DNA of 64,000 nt from Polytrichum commune (taxonomy: Eukaryota; Streptophyta; Polytrichopsida; Polytrichales; Polytrichaceae), in assembly GCA_950295325.1 (NCBI GenBank), contig OX485805.1, positions 18,403,501-18,467,500 of the forward strand, written 5' to 3'. The translations under genes and the position numbers were made by a program. How positions within the stretch are numbered: the stretch's first letter is position 1; each line of letters opens with the position of its first letter. Under the pieces are notes generated by a model, which saw only the letters and a list, made by a program, of their open reading frames with translations, searched no databases and was not told the origin of the DNA. Shown one piece after another: positions 46,021 to 56,803 of the stretch.

Positions 46021-46980
46021 ACTTAGATCTAGGGATTTAGATAATGGCGGCTAAGGTTGTGGCGGCCGTAAAGGCCAGCCGTTAGATGTAGGTATGACTT
46101 GATCTACGGCCAAGAAGACTTGGTGGTTGGAAAGGGCAGTCCTCCGAAGGGAGTGCGGGGGCTCATTCTTTCTCTCTCTCTCTCTCATTCTAGTGGTTAG
46201 GACTAGACTTCTCTCACACACATTCTTGTGGTTAGCACGACTCCTTTCTTTGCCCCCTCTCCATGTATGTAGATGCAATTAGTTGTTGAAGTATAGGAAT
46301 AGAAATGAAGGAAAAAGAGGTTTATGAGCCCTATGAATGTTGAATAACAGGGTTTTTGAACCCTATGAATGTTGAATGATAGGATTTTGAACCTTATTGA
46401 AGAGATGTGTTATTATCTAGTTGCATTAGCTTTGATATCTTAGGTTATTGGATGTTACTTAATGATCACTTAATCTTTCCTTCTAGTAGTTCTTGCCTTA
46501 GTCTATACACTTTATAATGAATTATAGTTCATCTATGTCATTCATTGTTTTAGACAGTCATTCATTGTTTTAGACAGTCATTCATTGTTTGGTTGTCTGA
46601 ATAACAAACACTGATGTAATTTTGGATGTCATTGTTCCGTCAATCGCAAACGACACATAACACAAGCGGATGTCATTCACGTTCGCGTCATTCATGACAT
46701 GTATTTTATCATGCCGCAATAATCGGATCTGAGATTTGAAAGTTAGGTGCGTGCGTTATTTATAATGTAATACATGTCCATCTATGTCATTCAGTGTTCC
46801 AAACCAGTCATTCACTGTTTGGTTATTTGAATAACAAATTCTGATGTAATTTTGGATGTCACTGTTCCGTCCATCTCGAACGACGCATAACACAGGCGGA
46901 TGTCATTCACGACAGTGTCATTCATGACATATATTTCGTCATGCCGCAATAATTGGATCTGAGATCTGAAAGTTAGATGC

Positions 46981-47735
46981 GACTAGGTGCTCATTTATAG
47001 ACCATAGAGTAGTACACCCATCTGGCCAATATTGTGGATTGTTACTTCATTTGGAATAACAATTGTCACCATACTTGTCGAGCAAATAAAACATAGAAAC
47101 TCCCATATGAGCATGCCTCTTAAACCTTAAACTTTCATCTGTAAAATATATGTTAAAAATAAATGCGAATGAAATCTACAAATATAATACTCAAGATGCA
47201 CATATCAATCAATTTACATAGAAAGCTTAAAGATAGAATACATATGAAAACACAAGACTGTGAATGACATAAATGCTCCAAGTCCATGTAGTACACCTTC
47301 TGTGATTTGAATTTGTAGTCATGCTAACAGTCAGTTATTCAAGAATTCATAATATGATTCGCTAGGTATATCAATCAATTAGTCATATAATATATGTAAT
47401 TTGTATTTTTCATTATGTAATAATCATAACATACCGTCATAAATTCTAGGTGACGTTCAAATGTTCAATTATTTGTAATTGTGATATCTTTCATGATTAG
47501 GATGTCATTCATGATTGTAAAGATATTAATGCGAGGTCCTTTGGGGATTTCAAATTAATGAGCAAGTAAGGTTGAAGTGAAGGGTAAGTTTTTACGTTCA
47601 AGCAACACAACCCGAGACTTGTCCTTTGGCCCAAAATTACATCGGTGTCTGTTATTCAAACAATCAAACAGTGAATGATTGGTCTCGAACACTGAATGAC
47701 ATAGATGGACATGTATTTCATTATAAATAACAGTT
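46981..47735. other. Spacer of the foldback element
   Basis: 755 bp between the arms, AT-rich, without an open frame of note. Its right edge (about 47640-47735) carries one more half-copy of the subterminal repeat flank. Confidence 0.7.
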
Positions 47736-48884
47736 GCATCTAACTTTCAGATCTCAGATCCAATTATTGCGGCATGACGAAATATATGTCATGAATGACA
47801 CTGTCGTGAATGACATCCGCCTATGTTATGCGTCGTTCGAGATGGACGGAACAGTGACATCCAAAATTACATCAGAATTTGTTATTCAAATAACCAAACA
47901 GTGAATGACTGGTTTGGAACACTGAATGACATAGATGGACATGTATTTCATTATAAATAACGCACGCACCTAACTTTCAAATCTCAGATCCGATTATTGC
48001 GGCATGATAAAATACATGTCATGAATGACGCGAACGTGAATGACATCCGCTTGTGTTATGTGTCGTTTGCGATTGACGGAACAATGACATCCAAAATTAC
48101 ATCAGTGTTTGTTATTCAGACAACCAAACAATGAATGACTGTCTAAAACAATGAATGACTGTCTAAAACAATGAATGACATAGATGAACTATAATTCATT
48201 ATAAAGTGTATAGACTAAGGCAAGAACTACTAGAAGGAAAGATTAAGTGATCATTAAGTAACATCCAATAACCTAAGATATCAAAGCTAATGCAACTAGA
48301 TAATAACACATCTCTTCAATAAGGTTCAAAATCCTATCATTCAACATTCATAGGGTTCAAAAACCCTGTTATTCAACATTCATAGGGCTCATAAACCTCT
48401 TTTTCCTTCATTTCTATTCCTATACTTCAACAACTAATTGCATCTACATACATGGAGAGGGGGCAAAGAAAGGAGTCGTGCTAACCACAAGAATGTGTGT
48501 GAGAGAAGTCTAGTCCTAACCACTAGAATGAGAGAGAGAGAGAGAAAGAATGAGCCCCCGCACTCCCTTCGGAGGACTGCCCTTTCCAACCACCAAGTCT
48601 TCTTGGCCGTAGATCAAGTCATACCTACATCTAACGGCTGGCCTTTACGGCCGCCACAACCTTAGCCGCCATTATCTAAATCCCTAGATCTAAGTATCTT
48701 AGATCCGATTATTGCGGCATGACGAATTACATGTCCAGAATGACGCGAACCTGAATGACATCCGCCTGTGTTATGCGTCCTTCGCGATGGACGGAACAGT
48801 GACATCCGTGGGGGCGGCGGGCAGCCTGTTTTTTTTATCTGACATGCCCCCTATAAGTTCGTAGGGGGTACTTTAACGTCCGCC

Positions 48885-48893
48885 ATGAAGACC
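48885..48893 (+). repeat. 9 bp target site duplication, right
   Basis: ATGAAGACC, matching 45825-45833 exactly. Confidence 0.92.
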
Positions 48894-48895
48894 TG

Positions 48896-49321
48896 CACTA
48901 AGTATTGTATTTAGTGGCACTTACAATTTGGAGTTACAACAAAGCTACCATTTTTTACTATTACTGTATGTTTACCAAATAAAGATGCTACACTAAATAT
49001 GATATTTAATGTGATTTACTATTTGGAATTACCCAATGCTATATATATATTTACTATACATCTCATATTTCACCAACAAATGTTGAATTGGTAGTTTGGA
49101 CATCATAGAACATTGACAACTTTACTTGGTAAGACAATATTTCAATAGTAAAAAGATATAGCACCGTGTAAATCCATATAGTAAGTCACATTTGATGTAG
49201 TGTTCTATAATATCCAAACAAAAAATTTGACTTTTGTTGGCAAAAAAATGAGATATATAATGTATAGTTATAGCATTGTGTAATTCAGTATAGGAAGTGA
49301 TACCAAATACAATATTTAGTG
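48896..49321. mobile_element. Foldback MITE next to the MULE (CACTAA ends)
   Basis: Left end CACTAAGTATTGTATTTAGT and right end, read on the other strand, CACTAAATATTGTATTTGGT are inverted repeats; similarity continues inward for some 70-100 bp, and an internal direct copy (ACACTAAATATGATATTTAA) follows. 426 bp, AT-rich, non-coding. It starts three bases after the MULE target duplication. Confidence 0.65.
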
Positions 49322-49329
49322 TGTTGTTT

Positions 49330-49610
49330 TGTCTAGTTTGTTACTTAAGTAGATGTGCCTAAATCCAGGATAGCAAAAATTTGGACACTTGTTGATGATA
49401 TGTTGAGGAAATATCTCAACATATCCTCAATCATATTGGGGAGACTTATATGAACACTTAATGAGCACAAGAATCTTCACTTTGATAATTAATAAAATAC
49501 TCATATGAACTTTGAAAATTGTGAGGCGAATGGCTTCAAGCACGATTTGGATTTGCTAGTCATCTTGCGCTAATTGTGTGTCTCATATCCTATCAAAAGT
49601 GGGTGCAAAG
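49330..49610 (-). repeat. Dispersed repeat R1, inverted copy
   Basis: On the minus strand: CACCCACTTTTGATAGGATA, TGACTAGCAAATCCAAATCG, CATATGAGTATTTTATTAAT, AAAGTGAAGATTCTTG and TAGGCACATCTACTTAAG, in family order with internal losses. Confidence 0.6.
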
Positions 49611-49884
49611 ATAGATAGAGATATGTAAACAATCTACATCTACTTTGTATGTCTGTTATATGACAAAATCATAACAAATTGCTCACCCAAAAGCCATCGG
49701 GTTTCAAATCTTGTCATAGTTTTCATCAACGAGGCGCAATATCATCCATAATGTCCAACTTTTGTCTATGCAATGATTGGTTGTGACTAAAAGCATCAAC
49801 ACTTTCCTCTTCTCTTTCTAAGCTTTTGGGTTGGGGGGGGGGGACGGTACCCTTTGGATTTGCATGTTGTCATAAAGTTGTCCC

Positions 49885-50105
49885 CATAAGGTAGATATGC
49901 TGAATTGAATATTTTCTCTTTGCACCCACTTCTAGTAAGATATGAAACGTGCAATTTAGTGCGAGATGATTAGTTAGCCTACCCAAATCGTGTCTATAGC
50001 CACTTGCCTCATACTTTTTCAAGCCCATATGAATATCTTTGTCATCATCAAAGTGATGAGTTTTGTGCTTGTCAATCGACCATATAGATTTCTCCCCAAT
50101 TTGTT
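49885..50105 (+). repeat. Dispersed repeat R1, 5' half copy
   Basis: TGCACCCACTTCTAGTAAGA, AGATGATTAGTTAGCC, CCCAAATCGTGTCTATAGCC, AGCCCATATGAATATC and TCAAAGTGATGAG modules; breaks off at TCCCCAATTTG. Confidence 0.65.
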
Positions 50106-50109
50106 TTTT

Positions 50110-51780
50110 TTGTGGAAATAGATGGCATTTGTACCTTATTTATCTATTTATTTATCTATATTCACAAGGAGCTACCATTTTCTCTCACAAAAGTGTTGAA
50201 AATGGGTGTGCAACTAGTACACGGTTTTTGTTGGTTGAATGAAACAAACTCACAAAATCCTTGATAAAATAGGTTTCCATGTCCAAGTTTTACTTCTAGA
50301 AACAATTTGTTTTTGGCAAGTAAGCTTTCATAGAAGACATCCATGGAATTTTGCATGACTTTGGCCTTCCAATGTCCCAACATTGATTTAAGCTACTCTA
50401 TTTGTTCATAAGAAAATACACATCAAATCCCAATCGGATGATACTTAAAACATTGACATTACCGTTATCATGTAAACCTAGGAAATAATATACTTATGAG
50501 TGTCTTGGATTAGTATCATATTTTACTCAAATCAACGCTTATTTCAAAACCATGTAGTCATAACCACTATTGTGTTTTGGAACATCAAGAATCTACATGT
50601 ACCCTTGACACCTAAGAATTTCAAGTGACAACTATGTCTTCTTCTTCTTCTTCTTCTTCTTCTTCTTCTTCTTCTTTAATGTGATACTAAAAATTGCTCA
50701 CATGTAATATACCAATGTTTTTAAAATTTTGAAACATAGTCAACAATTTACCCAGTCTTTGTGATCCATAAATCAACCAAATAACATGTCCCAAAAACAC
50801 CTTTGGTGTCTCCTTTCTATATCATGCACCCCTTCATTGAATTTATTGTTACTTAATCACATGGTTTGAATGATATATAAGCTTAAAAATACATGTGCCA
50901 AATCTACATCTTAAAATGATTGTTGAACTTAGTCAAAACCTACTTTCTCACAAGATTCCTTATGTAACTTCCAAAATTTCCAAGGGTTTTGGTATCTTTG
51001 TGGTATTTATAAGGGCTCCATCATTTTTATTTTTATTTTAAAAAAACGGAGAAGAATGCAAAGTTTATTGCATTCAAGACTTGTTTTCCTGTAGAACTTG
51101 ACAAGCAACCATGAGTAGATAATAGACCTACTTGCACTCTTTTGAAATTCCATTTTTCTTTTTCTTACCAAAATTGCATGCATTTGACATTTTGATGATT
51201 ATGCTGAAGAAATCTATTGTGTTGAAAATTGTGTTGAACAATAATTTGTAATGAAACTATTTAGAACTTTAATCATGGCTACTTTACATTTTTGGCTAGC
51301 AAACAAAGTGGTCTAGCTACTTGACCATGCTCACATTCTCCCAATGTTTCTTAAAATTACTCAAAGTTATTGATTGATATGCATTGATACATCCAACATT
51401 TGACATCTCGAACTAGTTTGCAAAAATTCCCAAAGTAAATGAATAAAAAACACCATCCAAGCTAGAGTCTTATTGATCAATTTAAGATTGATGTAATTCG
51501 ACACCTTTATTGTACGTCACATAATTACCGTTGTCAAGGCCATTGCATGAAACTTGAAAAAATGATTACCTTCAATATTCATCTATATACTAGAATAATT
51601 ACAAGTGTTTCCAAAATATGTACAATCTTCAGTCTTGCCTTGAAAAAAAACAACATCTTCTAAGCTACACCTTCCTTGGTTTGTAGTTTTACCTACATAT
51701 GTGTTGGACTACAAATGAATAAAAGCATCATTGCTAAGATTCCAAACATACAAATAATTTCAAGCTTAAAGTCATCCACG
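50110..51780. other. Gene-free AT-rich stretch
   Basis: No recognised protein, RNA or transposon signature. It contains a TTC/CTT microsatellite (50638-50676). Confidence 0.45.
50638..50676 (+). repeat. (CTT)13 microsatellite
   Basis: Thirteen uninterrupted CTT triplets. Confidence 0.95.
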
Positions 51781-51784
51781 ACTC

Positions 51785-52450
51785 ACAATTATCAAACGAA
51801 TTACTTTACTTTGCCATTTGATCTTCATGGCTTGAAGGATTGCCATGAGAGTTGGTTAGTTGATGGCATTTTCACAGAGGCTTGCATTTGAAGTGTTGAT
51901 GAACTTTTAGGAGATAGGCAAATGTTGGAATTTTACCTTCAAAGTTGAATAAGAGAGATTGAGGCTAGATGCAGTTTGGATAACCCCCGAACAATATGGA
52001 ATTGTAGAAGTTGTGCTATCAATGGATAAATCCAAGGTGTTTCACTCCAAAAGTCTTGTCCCAATAGCATATTGGATTGCACCTCCAATCTTATTGTTAC
52101 TTAAAGTAAAATACCTCAAAGAGCTACTACTGTGTTCATAGGAGGAATGGTACGTGAATCTTACCCGAATGCTAGCAACAAATTAATAGCATTTGAGGAT
52201 AAATAAATAAATAAAAGTAGGTAGTTGTTGCAAGAACATGGCCATATTCTATCATGTTTGTCCCATCCTTTTGCAAGTGCCATCCTATGGTCTAACGTAC
52301 ATGCACCGTACGTCATGCTTTCACTTGAGATATTTGCTAGTTTGAAACCATCTAAACCCCCGATATTAGATGGGATGCCACCTTTTGTGTGGTTGTGAGA
52401 TAAATCCAATACTTGAAGGGATCCAAATGTTTGATCCACACTCAGAGCAC
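51785..52450 (-). pseudogene. Decayed leucine-rich-repeat receptor gene fragment
   Basis: Reading the minus strand from high to low coordinates, several frames in turn give plant extracellular LRR sequence: LQVLDLSHN ... GGIPSNIGGLDGFK, then ISSESMTYGACTLDHRM (a spacer seen in receptor-like proteins), LSSNAIN, SLRYFTLSNNKIGGAI, and a cap resembling NTSNASLCENAI. Frame changes and stops occur between each piece (for example near 52190, 52140 and 52055). No kinase domain is seen. The order matches the C-terminal LRRs of a PSKR/RLP-like protein, so this is an old pseudogene rather than an array of small genes. Confidence 0.65.
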
Positions 52451-53696
52451 TCCTGAAGAATGTTGTACAATAAAACAAACACACATAGGCTCGCAACCCA
52501 TTAATAACTATAACGGCCGGCGTAAGAGGGGCCATGCCCAACCAATCCTTCACAAGCTCAAGGACTTCTACATCCCCAAACCCACCATCAAAAACCTAGT
52601 GAGATCCAAACACCAAAACACCTTAAATAAACTTACATGGTTAATAATGAACAAACAAAAACTAGATTATCAACAAGCACCAGTGACACCATCACCATAG
52701 ATCGGCCACCACTACATGAGCCCACCATCCTGTAAGGATGTATCCTTAAATTATATCAACTTAAATTTACAATTTACAATTGACCCCTTAAATTGTATCG
52801 TGGTTACACATGACTGGACTACATGCAACAAGATCACATTCACACAAGGGCATAAGTACATTCATGGTCCTTTTTCTTTTCTTGGCTTCATAAGTGACTG
52901 CATGTAATTGGAAAGGGGACCTCGTCAGTGAAACAATTATGATAAAAATCAATAAGTACAAGACTATAATGGCGACAATAAACAAGCATGATGTTTGATA
53001 ATGTGATTTTTTTTGTTAAAAGTGATTGCAAGGTATTTGAGGGACATTTGTTTTGCTAAAGTCTAGTCCTACTTGTCCAATCATATGGGTGGATCCAAGT
53101 TTTAAACTTTATAAGTATGAGCAACCTTTAAAATACAAAAAATATTGTTTATTATCAAATATTTGTAGTAAAAGTTAACTCATACTCCTTATTGCAAAGC
53201 TTGCTAATTTCACACGTAACGTTGTACACCCAAACCTTTGAAACAAATGTTGAATCATGCAATATAATTTCTAGATGTATTAAAAAAAAAGGTTGGCAAG
53301 GGGACAAGAACAACGGTCATAACAACAATGACCACCATGTCCACGACAAGTTTATAATCGGGTAGATAAGATATTATATATATATATATATATTCAGTAG
53401 CCTTCGGGTAGACCTTTGGGTAGAGACCCTTCATGTATGCTTGCCTTCTTTGGGGGCCAACATGTCTATCTATCGACCTATCTCTTTGTTTGTCATTCGA
53501 ATTGAAATTGTGGCTTCATGTTGCAAATGTTGATTATGCACTTACTAGAAGGACCTGCATTCAACAACTATAAACAAGGGTTGAACATGCAGTACAATTT
53601 TCCAATAAATACAACAAGAAGGAATTTTAATTTTCTTCATAATGAATAGAATCAATATTTAAGTAAAATTGGACTAAGTTCAAGTCCAACATTATA

Positions 53697-53815
53697 ACAT
53701 AGGGGTGGAGGGGTGAGAGTGAGAGCCACGTGCATGTGGGACCCCTTCTTTAAAACCCCTACATAGAAGACATTAATGACCAAATAATAGTGTCATCTAT
53801 GTATACGACAATTTT
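53697..53815 (+). repeat. Diverged relative of the 19912-20198 MITE
   Basis: Shares GAGAGCCACGTGC, ATGTGGGACCCCTTCT, AAAACCCCTACATAGAAGA and GTATACGACA in the same order as 19948-20035. The terminal inverted repeat is not preserved. Confidence 0.45.
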
Positions 53816-54306
53816 GAACTTCTTAGTAAATTGCCTCAATTGTGTACTATCCCACTCAAGCGGTTTTGGATCTAATATTATATTTTAAATCTTAGTTCCA
53901 AAAACAAACTTCATCATTGGTTTTTTGGACCGTTTACCTTTGAAATGTTACTTTACACCTAGATATAGACTGTTATATAATTAGGTGTTTTATGAAATAA
54001 CATAACTTCAAATGAACTTGCCTAGGTAGGATGATATAACAATCAAGCAATTGGGAAAATTTGGCCTTCCATGTGTACATGCTTGTAAATCATGTTTTAA
54101 TTTATTAACGAAGTCATTGAGGTATTATAGGGGGAAATCTGACAAGTTTTGACGTATGGATGAACAATGTTTGTGGGTATAAGGTATACTTGGATGATAA
54201 CGCCTTTTCGTGATGAAGCATTGTGGGGTGGCATTGGGTACACTTACTCATGCCCATATTTTATACTACCTTATTTATCTATACAACACCAGGTGAATAA
54301 ATGGCC

Positions 54307-54683
54307 ATCCCACCCTAAAATCTTACATAATAAATGCATATCTATTTTGAGGATGTCCACTAGCTTGACATCATGCTCCCATGTTGGTGTTGGCTCACCT
54401 ACCAATTACATGGTACACTCATTTTGATGTTGCACTTAATCAAATATTTATTATAGTCATGTGATTCATAACTAAACTGTCGTTTTAATTGAAATCATTG
54501 TGGCTCCATGTTGCAAGTCATGATTCTACACCTAAAAGAACCTTAAAGTAAGAGCATGCTAAAGCCCCCAACACCCTAAAACCTTACGTACTGGTTCAGA
54601 TTGATTTTGAGAATGTCGACCACCTTAACATCAGGCTCCCATGTTGGTGTTGGCCCATCTACCAATTAAACTTTGAACCCTCA
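54307..54683 (+). repeat. Direct repeat pair of about 110 bp
   Basis: Segments 54307-54415 and 54573-54683 share ACCCTAAAATCTTAC, ATTTTGAGGATGTCCAC, CTTGACATCATGCTCCCATG and TTGGTGTTGGC. Sequence just before the second (54490-54550) also matches 53490-53565, so a larger, broken duplication is likely. Confidence 0.65.
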
Positions 54684-54864
54684 TAAGTTTCGCATACGGA
54701 ATTCAAATAAGGAACACTAGGCGTGTTTCAACTCCTTACTAGAAAACCGTATGCATAAACCTAATAAAAGTATATACACAAACTCAACCCTCAGTACAAT
54801 CTACGCCTTACATCTAAAACCCTAAAATACTAAGTGCCAAATTCCGCAACACAATTTCCCAGAA

Positions 54865-55059
54865 TTACAAGGAGGAAAATGCCAAAGGCGAGGCTGACGA
54901 TGATGCAAGATGCGCAAACGAAGTCTGTTGTAGCTGCAGGAGGTTGATTAGGAAATTCGATCCCACCGACCAACGCACCGCCATTTCAACATTCTTCTCC
55001 TTATCATTTTTCTGTTTCCTCTCGGAATCTCCCTCTTCTTCAAATTCCAACTTCATCAC
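54865..55059 (-). CDS. Possible first exon or small ORF, divergent from the AAA gene
   Basis: 64-codon frame with a charged N-terminus (EFEEEGDSERKQKNDKEKN) and a hydrophobic or Ser/Ala end. Base composition is richer in CpG than its surroundings. It starts only about 80 bp from the presumed leader of the AAA ATPase gene on the other strand, so a shared promoter is possible. No family recognised; it could equally be chance. Confidence 0.18.
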   Translation of the reverse strand: MMKLEFEEEGDSERKQKNDKEKNVEMAVRWSVGSNFLINLLQLQQTSFAHLASSSASPLAFSSL

Positions 55060-55179
55060 AGTACTTGACTCACATTAAGTTAGACCACTTTCTCGGGCAA
55101 TTGCCATCTCTCACCTCAGATGGGTTGCCCATTAACTTATGAAAGTTGTTGGCCAGTGGTTTTTGTCTATCTCAAACCC

Positions 55180-55381
55180 TAAATTGGAAAAAAAACCCTT
55201 TCGCACTGAACGGGCAACAAAGCCCTTTGGAAGAAACCCCAACAGCTGCGTCCACTTCTACTCGACACCCAATCCTTCAGTTTTTTCTATCATCAACGTC
55301 GTCATCAACAATATCATCATCGTCATCGTCATTATCATCACTCTGCACAGATCATTGCCACAATTCCATGGCCACACAGCG
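55180..55381 (+). other. Likely non-coding first exon (leader) of the AAA ATPase gene
   Basis: CpG-rich block ending in a strong donor (CAGCG followed by GTGAGT at 55382). The short ATGGCCACACAGCG at its end does not join in frame with the downstream coding exon through any acceptor I could find, so I treat it as an upstream ATG in a leader spliced to an acceptor such as GGTGCAG at 56721-56727. Confidence 0.35.
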
Positions 55382-56803
55382 GTGAGTTTTCTTTTTAATC
55401 CGTTTTTGTTGCAATTCTACTAATAGTCATCACCACTATTTTCTCCCGTTTGAGGTTTATGGACTGCTTGCACCTGTAAAGCTTGGGGGTTGGGGTTCAA
55501 GGGCTATTGTAGGGAGATTTTGGAACCGTGTTCAGCTGAGGATACTCTGTTAAGGTCATGGGAGGTTGAAAGGAGTACAACCCATAGTGGTGGCTATTTT
55601 AATTTTTCTATTTTTGCTTTTTTTGCTGGATGTTTCTCTCTGTTATGCAATTATCAGCTATGGCAGGGTCTTGCAATCGCCAAGACCTTGACAAGGCCAC
55701 CAGGCATCTTGTTTGAAACCGTGATTGAAATTTTGAGGTTTGTGACCTCCATGCTGCAATTTAGGGTTTGGGTGGAACGTCTTCTTCGTATGAGATAGTT
55801 TTTGGATTTTTCTTTCAGTATGATGAGTAATGGATTGCTGGTGTTGAATGTAAGGTGTGTGAACTTCAAATGTAGATGTGAATAAGCATCTGAACTTCAA
55901 GAATGATGATGCCTTGCGTTTAATTCTTGAAGTATCTCACTGCACCGCAATGAATTCATAATAATCGTCTGTCTGTTGATGGTGGTGTTTGATTTTGAGA
56001 ATATTATATGCATCGGTATTCTTCAGAGAGGTGCCCTGCAAAGCCAAGGTCATGAATTGAAGCTTTGGTATTGCAATCTTAGGTTGATTAATTTGAAGTT
56101 GATTATGTATACAGTCTAGATCAACAGACAAAAGGAAACTGGGAAAGACATGATAATCCACGACGTGAACATGGATGAGATGACACGAGTTGATATGATA
56201 AAGTACATGAGGATGGTAGCTGCATTTTGTAGAAGTTGTGGAAATTTAGTCTTCCCTAAACATCTGCTGCTGGGAGATGGTTGAAATTGAAGGATCATTG
56301 TTCACTGATTCTCAGACAGGGGAATCGGTACAGAGACTTTTTTAGTGCATGGAACTTGTCTTCTTGTAATCTTCGAAGCGCATAGCAAACATAATAGTGT
56401 GACCGATATTCACTTCAACATCAATGTGTCTAAGTGGTGGTGTCAAATTTCTATGATGTAAGATAGATGAACTTCGCAATGTCAAAGAAGAGTCATCAAA
56501 CTGCCACTATTTTTTCTATTGTAGGAGAGGAGAGTCTTGCACAATTATGTTGTGGTTGTCCTGGTAGTATCTTTTGAAAGTAATTCCTTCCTTCAGTAGT
56601 TGTTTCGATGTGATTTTGAAAATGTAGATAACATCATATGGAGGTGGATTTTTTGGGTGAAATACCTGGTCAGGAAGGTCAGTTTGTGTAGTGCTCCAAC
56701 TTACACTCCCCTACTCTTTTGGTGCAGCTTGTGGTCACCAGTTCCAAGGCTGGAATTGCATTGCCAGTAGCCTTGCTGGTCACAGTTGGAAACAGATTTG
56801 CAA

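Larger units (their letters stand above)
45834..48884. mobile_element. Foldback Mutator-like element with long inverted arms
   Basis: 3051 bp, starting GGCGGACGTTAAAGTACC and ending with its exact complement. Left arm 45834-46980 and right arm 47736-48884 are nearly identical inverted repeats of about 1.15 kb, separated by a 755 bp AT-rich spacer. A perfect 9 bp duplication flanks it; 9 bp is typical of the Mutator/MULE superfamily. No transposase is encoded, so it must be mobilised in trans. The few differences seen between arms suggest a young insertion. It lies 88 bp upstream of the first AHASS start codon (151 bp from the second), so the native AHASS promoter is either split or 3 kb away. 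Confidence 0.92.
52660..54860. other. Gene-free stretch with scattered repeats
   Basis: Holds a relative of the 19912 MITE (53697-53815), a TA microsatellite (about 53379-53392) and two direct repeat pairs. I see no gene. Confidence 0.45.

Noticed and set aside
46051-48665. Two identical 75-codon open frames in opposite orientation (46051-46278 minus, 48438-48665 plus)
   Set aside because: They are the same sequence seen in the two inverted arms of the foldback MULE; composition is not protein-like and there is no homology, so the identity reflects arm identity, not a gene pair.
50162-50383. 73-codon minus-strand frame, considered as a retroelement gag fragment
   Set aside because: No gag, RT or integrase motif could be found in it or nearby in any frame.
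55368-55381. ATG of a short reading frame at the end of the AAA gene leader, considered as the true start
   Set aside because: Phase 2 at its donor does not join the frame of the 56804 exon at any acceptor seen; a stop at 56768 also blocks extension upstream.
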